Shown here piece by piece: positions 41,996-53,707 of a stretch of 64,000 bases of DNA. The DNA is from Actinomadura oligospora ATCC 43269 (GTDB taxonomy: Bacteria > Actinomycetota > Actinomycetes > Streptosporangiales > Streptosporangiaceae): assembly GCF_000518265.1 (NCBI RefSeq), contig NZ_KI912410.1, positions 538,774 through 602,773 of the forward strand, in the 5' to 3' direction. How positions within the stretch are numbered: the stretch's first letter is position 1; each line of letters opens with the position of its first letter. The notes beneath the pieces were generated by a model that saw nothing but the letters and a program-made list of their open reading frames with translations, ran no database searches and was not told where the DNA came from. A program made the translations under genes and the position numbers.

Positions 41996-43258
41996 TTGCG
42001 GGAGTACCTGCTGACCATCCTCGTGGCCGCCCTCGTGACCTACCTGATCACCCCGGCGGTCCGGAAGTTCGCGGTCTGGTTCGGGGCGCAGGCGGTGCCG
42101 CGCGACCGGGACGTGCACGTCATCCCGACGCCGCGGCTGGGCGGCCTGGCGATGTTCGTCGGCATGGTCGGGGCGCTGATCGTGGCCTCGGGGCTGCCGA
42201 AGATGCGGCAGGTGCTGGCCGAGGGCGACGTGAGCGTGGGCCGCGCGCTGCTGCTCGCGGGCGGGCTGATCGTCCTGCTCGGCATCGCCGACGACCGCTG
42301 GGAGGTGGACCCGCTCACCAAGTTCGCCGGGCAGGTCGCCGCCGCCGGGATCTTCATCATGCAGGGCATCCAGCTGTACGTGCTGCCCCTGCCGAGCGGC
42401 GAGCCGCTGTCGCTGCCGCCCGCCTACGGCGTCCCGCTGACCGTCCTGGTCGTGGTCGCGACGATCAACGCGGTGAACTTCATCGACGGCCTGGACGGCC
42501 TGGCCGCGGGCGTCGTCGGCATCGCCTCGCTGGCCCTGTTCTCCTACGCCTACCTGCTGTCGCACGCCAAGGGCATCACGACGCTGAGCGGTCCGACGCT
42601 GACCGCCGCCGTGCTGGTCGGGATCTGCGCGGGCTTCCTGCCGCACAACTTCAACCCGGCCCGGATCTTCATGGGCGACACCGGATCCATGCTGATCGGG
42701 CTGCTGCTGTCCGGCTCGACGATCATGCTGACCGGCCAGTTCGACCCGGCCATCATCGGCACCTACCGGCTCTTCCCGCTGTACGTGCCGCTGCTGCTGG
42801 TGCCGCTGGTCGCGGCCGTCCCGTTCGTCGACATGCTGCTCGCGGTCTGGCGGCGCACCAACGACGGCCGCTCGCCGTTCAGCCCCGACAAACGGCACCT
42901 GCACCACCGCCTGCTGGAACTCGGCCACTCGGTCCGCCGCGCCGTCCTGATCATGTACTTCTGGGTCGGGCTGCTCGCCGGGGGGCTGATGGGGATGGCC
43001 ACCACCAGCAACCTCGTGCTGGTGGGGTCGGCCACGCTGACCGTCGCGGTCGGCGGGGTCGTGCTGATGATCGTCCTGCCGCGGGTGGCCCGCCGCCGGG
43101 CCGCCGCCACGGCGGGCCCGACGCTGTCGGTCCCGGTCGGCGCGACGGTCGCCCCCGTGGTCGCCGCCGACCTGCCGGTTCCCGACGTCTCCGCAGCTCA
43201 GGCCCCGGGTCCGGACGTCCCGGACACGGGCACCGGCAAGCACCGCCAGCACATCTGA
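41996..43258 (+). CDS. wecA: Undecaprenyl-phosphate GlcNAc-1-phosphate transferase
   Basis: A 420-residue polytopic membrane enzyme of the MraY/WecA family that starts cell-wall glycopolymer synthesis by moving GlcNAc-1-P to the lipid carrier. The acidic motifs are DDRWEVDPLTKF, NFIDGLDGLAAG and FNPARIFMGDTGSM; the C-terminal His motif is KRHLHHRLL. TTG start at 41996. Its position just before the atp operon matches Rv1302 (rfe/wecA) in Mycobacterium. Confidence 0.95.
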   Translation: MREYLLTILVAALVTYLITPAVRKFAVWFGAQAVPRDRDVHVIPTPRLGGLAMFVGMVGALIVASGLPKMRQVLAEGDVSVGRALLLAGGLIVLLGIADDRWEVDPLTKFAGQVAAAGIFIMQGIQLYVLPLPSGEPLSLPPAYGVPLTVLVVVATINAVNFIDGLDGLAAGVVGIASLALFSYAYLLSHAKGITTLSGPTLTAAVLVGICAGFLPHNFNPARIFMGDTGSMLIGLLLSGSTIMLTGQFDPAIIGTYRLFPLYVPLLLVPLVAAVPFVDMLLAVWRRTNDGRSPFSPDKRHLHHRLLELGHSVRRAVLIMYFWVGLLAGGLMGMATTSNLVLVGSATLTVAVGGVVLMIVLPRVARRRAAATAGPTLSVPVGATVAPVVAADLPVPDVSAAQAPGPDVPDTGTGKHRQHI

Positions 43259-43524
43259 CCGGACCTCCGGACGGTCCGAGCACGGTTCGGTAGCTCCTAG
43301 ACTGGCGCCCGTCACCGCAGGATGCAGCGGGTGTGCCGGACCCCGGCGCGCCCCACGGCGTTCCGCGGAATCCGAACGTTCTCCTGGGCTACAGTCCGTG
43401 GTGCGCAGGTAACGTTAGGGGAGCGTCCATTCATTACATCTTGGGTAATTGTGGACGTTCTGGACGCTTGTGATACCTTTCACTAACAAGAGCCGACCAC
43501 TGAAAGTGACCGCTCGGAGCCCAC

Positions 43525-43992
43525 ATGCACACTTCCGACGCCCGCATGCTACGCGGCGCCGCGATCCCCTCGGCGATCGCCGGGGTCATCGCCATCGTTC
43601 TCGCGACACTGTTCGCCGGGACCAAGGGAGCCATCGGTGCGGGGCTCGGCACGGTCACGGTCCTCGTCTTCTTCTCCGTGAGCGTCGTGGCGGTCAGCTA
43701 CGCCTCGCGGATCTCGCCGCAGATGATGTTCGCGGCCGCCGTCTTCAGCTACATCGGCAAGCTGCTGGTCATGCTCGCGCTGATCGCCGCCTTCAGTGAC
43801 GCCACCGCGTGGAACCCGCGGGCGTTCGCGTTCACCGTCGTCGCCCTGACCCTGGTCTGGCTCGGCGCCGAGATCCGCACCACGCTGAAGGCCAAGCAGC
43901 TCTACGTCGACCCCGCCCCGTCCGGGCAGAACGCCCAGGCGCAGGACGTGTCCGAGCAGGACGTCGCGACTCCGGCCGACCGGAGCCCGTGA
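43525..43992 (+). CDS. atpI: AtpI-like membrane protein
   Basis: A 155-residue protein with four hydrophobic segments (about 11-31, 34-56, 65-90, 98-116) and a polar Gln/Asp-rich C-terminus. Position between wecA and atpB and topology match ATP synthase protein I of actinobacteria (Rv1303/SCO5366 position), thought to help assemble the c-ring or carry Mg2+. CGGAG precedes the ATG. About 265 bp of leader DNA separates it from wecA and probably holds the operon promoter (a TTGTGG-17-GATACC pair near 43450-43480 is a weak candidate). Confidence 0.8.
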   Translation: MHTSDARMLRGAAIPSAIAGVIAIVLATLFAGTKGAIGAGLGTVTVLVFFSVSVVAVSYASRISPQMMFAAAVFSYIGKLLVMLALIAAFSDATAWNPRAFAFTVVALTLVWLGAEIRTTLKAKQLYVDPAPSGQNAQAQDVSEQDVATPADRSP

Positions 43993-44058
43993 TGCGCGCT
44001 CGGATGATCATGGCGGGATTGGACTACTCCAATATGACCACCGGGGGGGTGGCCTGCT

Positions 44059-44334
44059 ATGGTCCGTCCTGCGATGAGCGAGGAGGGGCACCGGCCCGAT
44101 CCGCAGGACTCCGAGGAATCCGAGCAGGATCGAATCGATGCGGAACACCGAGGCTTCGCCAACGCCGCCTGGTCGATCCCGAGCTACATCCTGAGCGGGA
44201 TGGCGGTGTACGGCGGTCTCGGCTGGCTGCTGGATCGATGGCTGGGCACCTCGGCGCTGTTCCCCATCGGAATCCTGGTGGGCCTTGCTCTCGCGCTCTA
44301 CCTGGTCTTCCACCGCTACGGGCGAACGAGCTGA
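44059..44334 (+). CDS. AtpZ/AtpI-family small membrane protein
   Basis: A 91-residue protein with a charged Glu/Asp-rich N-terminus (about 35 residues) and two membrane segments (YILSGMAVYGGLGWLLDRWLG; FPIGILVGLALALYLVFHRY), the AtpZ pattern. It lies between the AtpI-like gene and atpB. Starts at ATG 44059 or 44074 are possible; 44059 has a G-rich stretch upstream. Probably an assembly or ion-handling accessory of the F1Fo ATP synthase. Confidence 0.8.
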   Translation: MVRPAMSEEGHRPDPQDSEESEQDRIDAEHRGFANAAWSIPSYILSGMAVYGGLGWLLDRWLGTSALFPIGILVGLALALYLVFHRYGRTS

Positions 44335-44470
44335 GGCGACAGCCGCAGCACGGTCCGACCGCAGCCGCGAAGCCCTACGCCGACTTTGGAATGTCGCCGC
44401 TGCCCCCGGGCACGCAGCCGACGAAGAACCACCGACTGACTAGCCGAGTCACTGACGAAGGGACTGCCGC

Positions 44471-45280
44471 GTGAGCGCGCCGCACCTCCTCGCCTCCGGC
44501 AGTGGAGACGAGTTCGAGGCACCCGGCCTCGAAATCTTCCACTGGGGGCCGCTGTTCCCCGACGGTCCCTCGTGGCTGCACTGGCTCACCAAGCCCACCC
44601 TGATCGTCGCCCTGGCCGGGCTGATCGCGATCGTGTTCGCCTGGCGCGCGTTCGCCGGCGCGCAGCTGGTGCCGCGGGGCATGCAGAACGTGGGCGAGGT
44701 CGCCTACCTGTTCGTCCGCGACCAGGTGGCCCGGCCGATGCTCGGCAGGGACGGCGACCGGTGGATGCCGTTCCTGTTCTCCACCTTCTTCTTCATCCTG
44801 TTCATGAACTGGATGGGCGTCGTCCCGGTTCTGTACCTGCCGGTGAACTCGCACATCGCGTTCCCGATCGTGTTCGCGATCGCGGTGTACGTGATGATGC
44901 TCTTCCTGGGCATCAAGCACCAGGGCCTGGTCGGCTACTTCAAGAACATGATGTTCCCGCCCGGCCTGCCCAAGCCGCTGTACGTGATCCTCGCGCCGAT
45001 CGAGCTCCTCTCGAACCTGATCCTGCGCCCCTTCACGCACTCGGTCCGACTGTTCGCGAACATGTTCGCCGGTCACCTGCTGCTCGCCTTCTTCGCCTCG
45101 GTCGCCTACTGGTTCCTGGTGGAGAAGCTCACCGTCCTGGGCGCCGGAGTCGGGATCGTCGGCTTCGTCATGACGATCGTCATGACGGCCTTCGAGCTGT
45201 TCATCCAGGCTCTCCAGGCGTTCATCTTCACGCTGCTCGCCGCCAGCTACATCCAGAGCGGCCTGCACGCGGACCACTGA
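44471..45280 (+). CDS. atpB: ATP synthase F0 subunit a
   Basis: A 269-residue membrane subunit forming the proton half-channels. The essential arginine lies in HSVRLFANMFAGHLLL, and about six membrane segments are present. GTG start at 44471 with AAGGGA upstream. First structural gene of the operon. Confidence 0.97.
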   Translation: MSAPHLLASGSGDEFEAPGLEIFHWGPLFPDGPSWLHWLTKPTLIVALAGLIAIVFAWRAFAGAQLVPRGMQNVGEVAYLFVRDQVARPMLGRDGDRWMPFLFSTFFFILFMNWMGVVPVLYLPVNSHIAFPIVFAIAVYVMMLFLGIKHQGLVGYFKNMMFPPGLPKPLYVILAPIELLSNLILRPFTHSVRLFANMFAGHLLLAFFASVAYWFLVEKLTVLGAGVGIVGFVMTIVMTAFELFIQALQAFIFTLLAASYIQSGLHADH

Positions 45281-45351
45281 TCAGAACCACCCGCAACCAA
45301 GCAACCCTCCGGCGGGGCGGCCCCGCCGGTCGAGTGAAAAGGAAAGAGCAC

Positions 45352-45600
45352 ATGCTCGCTGAAGCCGTCAACGTTCTTGCTGGCAGCGACTCCGTCACCG
45401 GCAGCCTCGGCTCCGTCGCGTATGGCCTCGCCGCCATCGGCCCGGGCATCGGCGTGGGCATCATCTTCGGTCAGGGTGTGCAGGCGATCGCCCGCCAGCC
45501 CGAGCTGACCAACGTCATCCGCCAGAACATGCTGCTGGGCTTCGCGCTCACCGAGGCGCTCGCCCTCATCGGTTTCGTTGTGCCCTTCGTGCACAAGTAA
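45352..45600 (+). CDS. atpE: ATP synthase F0 subunit c
   Basis: An 82-residue two-helix proteolipid. The polar loop ARQPE (47-51) and the proton-carrying Glu68 in FALTEALALIG are present. GGAAAG precedes the ATG. About 70 nt separate it from atpB. Confidence 0.98.
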   Translation: MLAEAVNVLAGSDSVTGSLGSVAYGLAAIGPGIGVGIIFGQGVQAIARQPELTNVIRQNMLLGFALTEALALIGFVVPFVHK

Positions 45601-45642
45601 AGAACCGTCCTTCCACTACTTGAATCGGAAGGTGGGAACTAG

Positions 45643-46179
45643 ATGATTCTGGCTTCGGAAAACCCTCTGGTCCCAGAAGCCTCTGAGCTGATCTTCGGTA
45701 CCGTCGCGTTCCTGGTCGTCCTGATCCTGGTCGGCTGGAAGCTGGTCCCGCAGATCCAGAAGACCCTCGCTGAGCGGACGGACGCGATCGAGGGCGGTCT
45801 CAAGCGCGCCGAGGAGGCGCAGGACGAGGCCAAGGAGACGCTGGAGCAGTACCGCGCCCAGCTCGCCGAGGCCCGCAAGGAGGCCGCCCGGCTTCGCGAG
45901 GAGGCTCGCGAGGAGGGTGCCCAGATCAAGGCCGAGATCACCGAGCAGGCGCAGGCCGAGGCCCGGCGGATCGTCGAGTCGGCGCACGCCCAGATCGAGG
46001 CCGACCGGCAGCAGGCTCTCCAGTCGCTGCGCGCCGAGATCGGCACCCTGTCGGTCGAGCTGGCGGGCCGTGTCGTCGGCGAGTCCCTCGAGGACAGCGC
46101 CCGGCAGAGCCGCGTCGTCGACCGGTTCCTCGAGGAGCTCGAGGGACGCGCGAGCACGCGGGAGCAGATCACATCATGA
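45643..46179 (+). CDS. atpF: ATP synthase F0 subunit b
   Basis: A 178-residue stator subunit with one membrane segment (about 16-34) and a long charged helix (RAEEAQDEAKETLEQYRAQLAEARKEAARL) that dimerises as the peripheral stalk. The stop overlaps the atpH start (ATGA). Unlike mycobacteria, b and delta are not fused beyond this coupling. Confidence 0.97.
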   Translation: MILASENPLVPEASELIFGTVAFLVVLILVGWKLVPQIQKTLAERTDAIEGGLKRAEEAQDEAKETLEQYRAQLAEARKEAARLREEAREEGAQIKAEITEQAQAEARRIVESAHAQIEADRQQALQSLRAEIGTLSVELAGRVVGESLEDSARQSRVVDRFLEELEGRASTREQITS

Positions 46180-46994
46180 CCATCACGGGAGCGGTGAGCA
46201 GGGCGTCGCTGGCCACGGCCCAGGAGCGGCTCGAGACGGTCATCCCGTCCGCCGACCTGAGCCGGCTCGGCGCGGACCTGTTCGCGGTGCTGAACCTGCT
46301 CGACCGCGAGCACGGCCTGCGGCGGGCGGTCTCCGACCCGTCCCGGGACGGCGCGGACAAGGCGCAGCTCGTTCAGGTCCTGCTTGAGGGCAAGGTCTCG
46401 CCGGCCGCTCTCGGGCTGGTCGCCGATGTCGTGCGGTCGAAGTGGTCCAAGCCCTCGGAGCTGTCGGACGCGGTGGAGACCCTCGCGGTCGCCGCCGAGG
46501 CCGCCCGCGCGGAGGCCGACGACCGGATCGACGACCTCGAGGACGAGCTGTTCCGGTTCTCCCGGGTGGTGGAGGGCGACCCCGCGCTGCGCGGGGCGCT
46601 GTCGTCGCCCGGACTGCCGGACGAGCGCAAGACGGGCGTGCTCGACGCGCTGCTCGGCGGCAAGGTCACCGCCGCGACGCTCGAGCTGGTCACCGAGCTC
46701 GTGCTGCGTCCGAGGGGACGTAGCCTGGAGGGCGGGCTGGCCGAGTACGGCAAGCTCGTCGCCAAGCGGCGGGAGCGGCTGGTCGCGCTGGTGCGCACGC
46801 CGGTCGAACTGTCGGCCGAACAGCGCAACAGGCTCGCCGCCGTGCTCGCCACGGCGTACGGCCACCAAGTACACCTCAACATCGAACTCGACCCGAACCT
46901 GGTCGGCGGCCTGTCGGTCCAGATCGGGGACGAGATCATCGACGGCACGATCGCCGGACGGCTGGACGACGTCCGCCGGCGGCTCGCGAGCTGA
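46176..46994 (+). CDS. atpH: ATP synthase F1 subunit delta
   Basis: A 272-residue subunit linking F1 to the stalk. It is longer than the roughly 180-residue E. coli protein, as is usual in actinomycetes with an extra N-terminal helical region. The C-terminal signature ATAYGHQVHLNIELDPNLVGGLSVQIGDEIIDGTIAGRL is clear. ATG overlaps the atpF stop. Confidence 0.96.
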   Translation: MTITGAVSRASLATAQERLETVIPSADLSRLGADLFAVLNLLDREHGLRRAVSDPSRDGADKAQLVQVLLEGKVSPAALGLVADVVRSKWSKPSELSDAVETLAVAAEAARAEADDRIDDLEDELFRFSRVVEGDPALRGALSSPGLPDERKTGVLDALLGGKVTAATLELVTELVLRPRGRSLEGGLAEYGKLVAKRRERLVALVRTPVELSAEQRNRLAAVLATAYGHQVHLNIELDPNLVGGLSVQIGDEIIDGTIAGRLDDVRRRLAS

Positions 46995-47084
46995 CGAGCG
47001 ACGGCTCGCGTCGCTCGGCACGCGCTTCACGCACGACGAGCCACCGACGAGCCACCTGAGCCCCAAGGGAGCAAGAGAGGAATC

Positions 47085-48719
47085 ATGGCGGAGCTGACGA
47101 TCCGTCCGGATGAGATCCGGAACGCGCTGGAGCGCTTCGTCCAGTCGTACGAGCCCGAGGCCGCCGCGCGCGAAGAGGTCGGCACCGTCGTCGATTCCGG
47201 CGACGGCATCGCGCACGTCGAGGGCCTGCCCTCCGCGATGGCCAACGAACTCCTGGAGTTCGAGGACGGCACGCGCGGTCTGGCTCTGAACCTGGACGTC
47301 CGTGAGATCGGCGCCATCGTTCTGGGTGACTCCAGCAAGATCGAGGAGGGCCAGAAGGTCCGCCGCACCGGCGAGGTTCTCTCGGCACCGGTGGGCGACG
47401 GCTTCCTCGGCCGCGTCGTGGACGCGCTGGGCAACCCGATCGACGGCAAGGGCCCGATCGAGTCGACCGAGCGTCGTGCGCTGGAGCTGCAGGCCCCGAC
47501 CGTCGTTCAGCGGCAGTCGGTCAAGGAGCCGCTGCAGACCGGCATCAAGGCCATCGACGCGATGACCCCGATCGGTCGCGGTCAGCGGCAGCTGATCATC
47601 GGTGACCGGCAGACCGGCAAGACCACGGTCTGCATCGACACCATCCTGAACCAGAAGGAAGCCTGGGAGTCGGGCGACGAGAGCAAGCAGGTCCGCTGCA
47701 TCTACGTCGCCGTCGGCCAGAAGGGCTCCACGATCGCCAACGTGCGCCGCACCCTCGAGGAAGCGGGCGCGCTGGAGTACACCACGATCGTGGCCGCCCC
47801 GGCGTCCGAGCCGGCCGGTTACAAGTACATCGCGCCGTACACCGGTTCCGCGATCGGCCAGCACTGGATGTACCAGGGCAAGCACGTCCTGATCGTGTTC
47901 GACGACCTGTCGAAGCAGGCCGAGGCGTACCGCGCCGTGTCCCTGCTGCTGCGCCGTCCGCCGGGCCGTGAGGCCTACCCGGGCGACGTCTTCTACCTGC
48001 ACTCGCGTCTGCTCGAGCGCTGCGCGAAGCTGTCGGACGACCTGGGCGGCGGCTCGATGACCGGCCTGCCGATCATCGAGACCAAGGGCAACGACGTCTC
48101 GGCGTTCATCCCGACCAACGTCATCTCCATCACCGACGGCCAGTGCTTCCTGGAGACCGACCTGTTCAACCAGGGCGTCCGGCCCGCGGTGAACGTCGGT
48201 ATCTCGGTCTCCCGCGTCGGTGGCTCCGCGCAGATCAAGGGCATGCGGAAGGTCGCCGGCACCCTGCGTCTGGCCCTCTCGCAGTTCCGTGACCTGGAGG
48301 CGTTCGCGGCGTTCGCGTCCGACCTGGACGCGGCCTCCCGCGCCCAGCTGGAGCGCGGCGCCCGCCTGGTCGAGCTGCTGAAGCAGCCGCAGGGCTCGCC
48401 GTTCCCGGTCGAGAAGCAGGTCGTCTCGGTGTGGGCGGGCACGTCCGGCGAGCTGGACGACGTGCCGGTGGAGGACATCCGCCGGTTCGAGTCCGAGTTC
48501 CTCGACCACCTCGAGCGCCAGCACGGCGGCATGCTCACCGCGATCCGCGAGACCGGCCAGCTCTCCGACGACGGCCTGACCACCCTGAAGGACGCCATCA
48601 CGGAGTTCAAGAAGGGGTTCGAGACCAGCTCGGGCGGGCTGCTCGGCGACGAGTCCGCCGAGCCGATCGCGGACGAGGCCGTCGAGCAGGAGACGATCAA
48701 GCGCGTCAAGAAGGGCTGA
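47085..48719 (+). CDS. atpA: ATP synthase F1 subunit alpha
   Basis: A 544-residue non-catalytic nucleotide-binding subunit. P-loop [24 protein letters not shown], and the C-terminal helical domain are present, with a charged tail of about 30 residues beyond the E. coli length, typical of actinobacteria. It starts 90 nt after atpH. Confidence 0.98.
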   Translation: MAELTIRPDEIRNALERFVQSYEPEAAAREEVGTVVDSGDGIAHVEGLPSAMANELLEFEDGTRGLALNLDVREIGAIVLGDSSKIEEGQKVRRTGEVLSAPVGDGFLGRVVDALGNPIDGKGPIESTERRALELQAPTVVQRQSVKEPLQTGIKAIDAMTPIGRGQRQLIIGDRQTGKTTVCIDTILNQKEAWESGDESKQVRCIYVAVGQKGSTIANVRRTLEEAGALEYTTIVAAPASEPAGYKYIAPYTGSAIGQHWMYQGKHVLIVFDDLSKQAEAYRAVSLLLRRPPGREAYPGDVFYLHSRLLERCAKLSDDLGGGSMTGLPIIETKGNDVSAFIPTNVISITDGQCFLETDLFNQGVRPAVNVGISVSRVGGSAQIKGMRKVAGTLRLALSQFRDLEAFAAFASDLDAASRAQLERGARLVELLKQPQGSPFPVEKQVVSVWAGTSGELDDVPVEDIRRFESEFLDHLERQHGGMLTAIRETGQLSDDGLTTLKDAITEFKKGFETSSGGLLGDESAEPIADEAVEQETIKRVKKG

Positions 48720-48723
48720 CGCA

Positions 48724-51061
<2,338 letters not shown>

Positions 51062-51136
51062 TCCGCTCCGCCGGTCCGTGTCCGCCACGCGCGGGCGCGG
51101 GCCGGCGGTCCGCTCCAGTTTTCGGAGGAATGATTC

Positions 51137-51529
51137 GTGGCAACCCTGAAGGTCGGGCTGGTCTCACCGGAGCGTGAGGTCTGGTCCGGCGAGGCCAAGA
51201 TGGTGGTCGCGCAGACCATCGAGGGCCAGCTCGGCATCATGCCGGGTCACGCCCCGGTGCTGGGCGTCCTGCTGGACGGCAGCGTGGTGAAGATCGAGCC
51301 GGCCGACGGCGGCGAGTGGATCAGCGCCATGGTCGGCAGCGGGTTCTTCTCGATCGCCGACAACGAGGTGTCGGTCCTCGCGGAGCAGGCGGAACTGGGC
51401 TCCGAGGTGGACGTCGCCGACGCACGCCGGGCGCTGGACGAGGCGCTCACGGCGGCGGGAGCGGACCAGGACACCACGGCCGAGCGCCGGGCCCGGGCCC
51501 GGCTGCGCGCGGCGGGCTCGGAAGCCTAG
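51137..51529 (+). CDS. atpC: ATP synthase F1 subunit epsilon
   Basis: A 130-residue regulatory subunit: N-terminal beta-sandwich (TLKVGLVSPEREVWSGEAKMVVAQTIEGQLGIMPGHAPVLG) and C-terminal helices (DARRALDEALTAAGADQDTTAERRARARLRAAG). GTG start with CGGAGGA upstream. Last ATP synthase gene. Confidence 0.97.
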   Translation: MATLKVGLVSPEREVWSGEAKMVVAQTIEGQLGIMPGHAPVLGVLLDGSVVKIEPADGGEWISAMVGSGFFSIADNEVSVLAEQAELGSEVDVADARRALDEALTAAGADQDTTAERRARARLRAAGSEA

Positions 51530-51538
51530 CCGACGGCG

Positions 51539-52018
51539 TTGGGCGGACACCTGGCTCTGGACGCGGGCACGGTGCTCGCCGCCGTCGTCCTGCTGGTCGC
51601 GCTGGTGTTCGGCGTGCTCACGTTGCGGCGCTGGCTGTTCGTCCGGGCGGGCGGGACGGTCGAGTGTTCGCTGCGCGAGCTGCGCGCGGACGGCGACGCG
51701 GCGGACGGCGGCCATGGTCCGTGGCGGCTCGGTTTCGGCCGCTACAAAGGCGACGTGCTCCAGTGGCACCGCGTGTTCGGTTTCAGGCGTAGGCCCCGGC
51801 AGGTGATTCACCGCCGGGGCCTTGTCGTCGCCGGACGTCGCGTCCCGCAGGGCGAGGAGGCGGCCGGGCTGCTGCCGGACGTGACGATCGTCGAGGTGCG
51901 GGACGGCGGTCGGCGGCTGGAGCTGGCGATGGGCGCGGCGGCGCTGACCGGGTTCCTGGCGTGGCTGGAGGCGGCGCCGCCCGGTTCACCGGTGGATCCG
52001 CCGGGGCAGGACTCCTGA
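51539..52018 (+). CDS. DUF2550 membrane protein
   Basis: A 159-residue protein with one N-terminal membrane segment (about 8-26) and a cytoplasmic domain containing RLGFGRYKGDVLQWHRVFGFRRRP, the DUF2550 core. This gene regularly follows atpC in actinobacteria (Rv1312 position). TTG start 9 nt after atpC. Function unknown; the conserved position suggests a link to energy metabolism or envelope. Confidence 0.88.
   Translation: MGGHLALDAGTVLAAVVLLVALVFGVLTLRRWLFVRAGGTVECSLRELRADGDAADGGHGPWRLGFGRYKGDVLQWHRVFGFRRRPRQVIHRRGLVVAGRRVPQGEEAAGLLPDVTIVEVRDGGRRLELAMGAAALTGFLAWLEAAPPGSPVDPPGQDS
51791..51830 (+). terminator. Strong hairpin inside the DUF2550 coding region
   Basis: AGGCCCCGGC-A-GGTG (51791-51805) pairs with CACC-GCCGGGGCCT (51809-51822) around ATT, with a single bulged A, followed by TGTCGTCG. 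It looks like a terminator but sits in the middle of the DUF2550 frame, about 260 nt after atpC. Confidence 0.5.
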
Positions 52019-52134
52019 CCGCGGCCCGGCGCGAAGAGTCTCGCCTTGGTCAAATCTCGCGACGACACTTGTCGTATTGGTCCCGTTCATTTCATGATCT
52101 TGGCACCCCTGTACGTCCCCCCTCGGGAGTTCAT

Positions 52135-53637
52135 GTGCGCAAGTTCGCCATAGGCGCCGCCGCGGCGCTGGCCGCCACCGGTCTCGCGGTGCCGTCCGCC
52201 AACGCGGCCCCGGCCTCGCCCGACCTCGCGAAGCTGGTGACCGCCAAGGACATCAAGCGCCACCTGCGGAACCTGCAGACGATCGCCGACCACAACGGCG
52301 GCAACCGGGCCGCGGGCCAGGCGGGCTTCACCGTCTCGACCAGGTACGTGGTCAGCGAGCTGAAGAAGGCCGGGTACACCCCGACGGTCCAGAACTTCGA
52401 CTTCGACTACTTCCAGGAGAAGTCCCCGGCGACCTTCGGCCAGACCGCGCCGAACAAGGTCGACTACAAGAACGGTGACGAGTTCACCTCGTACCAGTAC
52501 TCCGGCAGCGGCGACGTGACGGCGGACGCCGCCGCGGTCGACACCCCGGCCCCGAACACCGACGGCGACTCCGGGTGCCAGACCGAGGACTTCGCGTCCT
52601 TCCCCAAGGGCGCGATCGCGCTGATCCAGCGCGGTGGCTGCGACTTCGCGGTGAAGGCCGCCAACGCCAAGACGGCGGGCGCGACCGCGGTCGTCATCTA
52701 CCAGAAGCCGACCGTCGCGGACTCCCCGGTGGGCGGCACGCTCGGCGGCCCCGCCACGCTCCCGGTCGTCGGCCCGACCTACAAGGTCGGCTCGGACCTG
52801 GTGAAGCTCGCGAAGGCGGGCGGCCTGAAGCTGCACGTCAAGACCGACACGCTCAACGAGAAGCGCACCACGAACAACGTCATCGCGGAGACGAAGTCCG
52901 GGCGCTCCGACAACGTCGTGGTCGTCGGCGCGCACCTGGACAGCGTGGAGGCGGGCCCCGGCATCAACGACAACGGCTCGGGCACCTCGACCCTTCTCGC
53001 GGTCGCGCAGAAGGCCTCCAAGCTGGGCAAGAAGGGCCTGCAGAACAAGGTCCGCTTCGCCTGGTGGGGCGCCGAGGAGGAGGGCCTGCTCGGGGCCGAG
53101 CACTACGTCACCTCGCTGTCGGCGGGTGACCGGGCGAAGATCGCGCTGAACCTGAACTTCGACATGACCGCGTCCCCGAACGGCGTCCGCGGCGTCTACA
53201 ACGGCTCGGACCCGACGGCCCCGCACGGCTCGGCCGCGATCCAGAAGGTCATCAACGACTACTTCGGCGGACGCAGGCTGCCGACCGTCCCGAGCGACTT
53301 CAACGGCCGCTCCGACTACGGGCCGTTCCTCGAGGCGGGCATCCCGGCGGGCGGCATCGACACCGGCGCCGAGGGCATCAAGACCGCCGAGGAGGCCAAG
53401 CTGTTCGGCGGCGAGGCGGGCAAGCCCTACGACGGCTGCTACCACGCCAAGTGCGACCGCCTCACCAACATCAACTGGAACCTGCTCGACACCAACGCCG
53501 ACGGCGTCGCCTTCGCCGTCCAGTCGTTCGCCAAGAGCACCCTTCCGGTGAACGGCGAGGCCCTTCGCACCGGCCGCGCGTTCGCCAAGCCCGCTCCGAC
53601 GGCTCCCCTGTACCGGGGTGGCCACCTCGTCCGCTGA
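52135..53637 (+). CDS. Secreted M28-family zinc aminopeptidase with PA domain
   Basis: A 500-residue exported peptidase. The signal peptide ends near ANA-AP (residue 24). A protease-associated domain (about 125-240; GAIALIQRGGCDFAVKAANAKTAGATAVVIYQKP) is inserted before the co-catalytic zinc peptidase domain: GAHLDSVEAGPGINDNGSG (His and Asp zinc ligands), WWGAEEEGLLGAEHY (catalytic Glu), FDM, and the late His region YHAKCDRLTNIN. It resembles Streptomyces griseus aminopeptidase, which removes N-terminal residues from peptides. GTG at 52135 is chosen for the GGGAG 5 nt upstream. A terminator follows. Confidence 0.93.
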   Translation: MRKFAIGAAAALAATGLAVPSANAAPASPDLAKLVTAKDIKRHLRNLQTIADHNGGNRAAGQAGFTVSTRYVVSELKKAGYTPTVQNFDFDYFQEKSPATFGQTAPNKVDYKNGDEFTSYQYSGSGDVTADAAAVDTPAPNTDGDSGCQTEDFASFPKGAIALIQRGGCDFAVKAANAKTAGATAVVIYQKPTVADSPVGGTLGGPATLPVVGPTYKVGSDLVKLAKAGGLKLHVKTDTLNEKRTTNNVIAETKSGRSDNVVVVGAHLDSVEAGPGINDNGSGTSTLLAVAQKASKLGKKGLQNKVRFAWWGAEEEGLLGAEHYVTSLSAGDRAKIALNLNFDMTASPNGVRGVYNGSDPTAPHGSAAIQKVINDYFGGRRLPTVPSDFNGRSDYGPFLEAGIPAGGIDTGAEGIKTAEEAKLFGGEAGKPYDGCYHAKCDRLTNINWNLLDTNADGVAFAVQSFAKSTLPVNGEALRTGRAFAKPAPTAPLYRGGHLVR

Positions 53638-53649
53638 TCCCAGCGGCCT

Positions 53650-53696
53650 GAGCCCCGCGTGGAGCCGTCTCGGCTCCGTGCGGGGCTCGTTGCTTT
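53650..53696. terminator. Terminator between M28 peptidase and DUF4097 gene
   Basis: GAGCCCCGC (53650-53658) with GCGGGGCTC (53680-53688), inner stem GGAGCC/GGCTCC, then GTTGCTTT. It serves the plus-strand peptidase gene and possibly the convergent lipoprotein gene. Confidence 0.8.
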
Positions 53697-53707
53697 CGGC
53701 GGGCGCC

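Noticed and set aside
45639-48524. A 961-codon minus-strand frame opposite atpF, atpH and atpA.
   Set aside because: It is antisense to three certain ATP synthase genes and arises from their codon bias.
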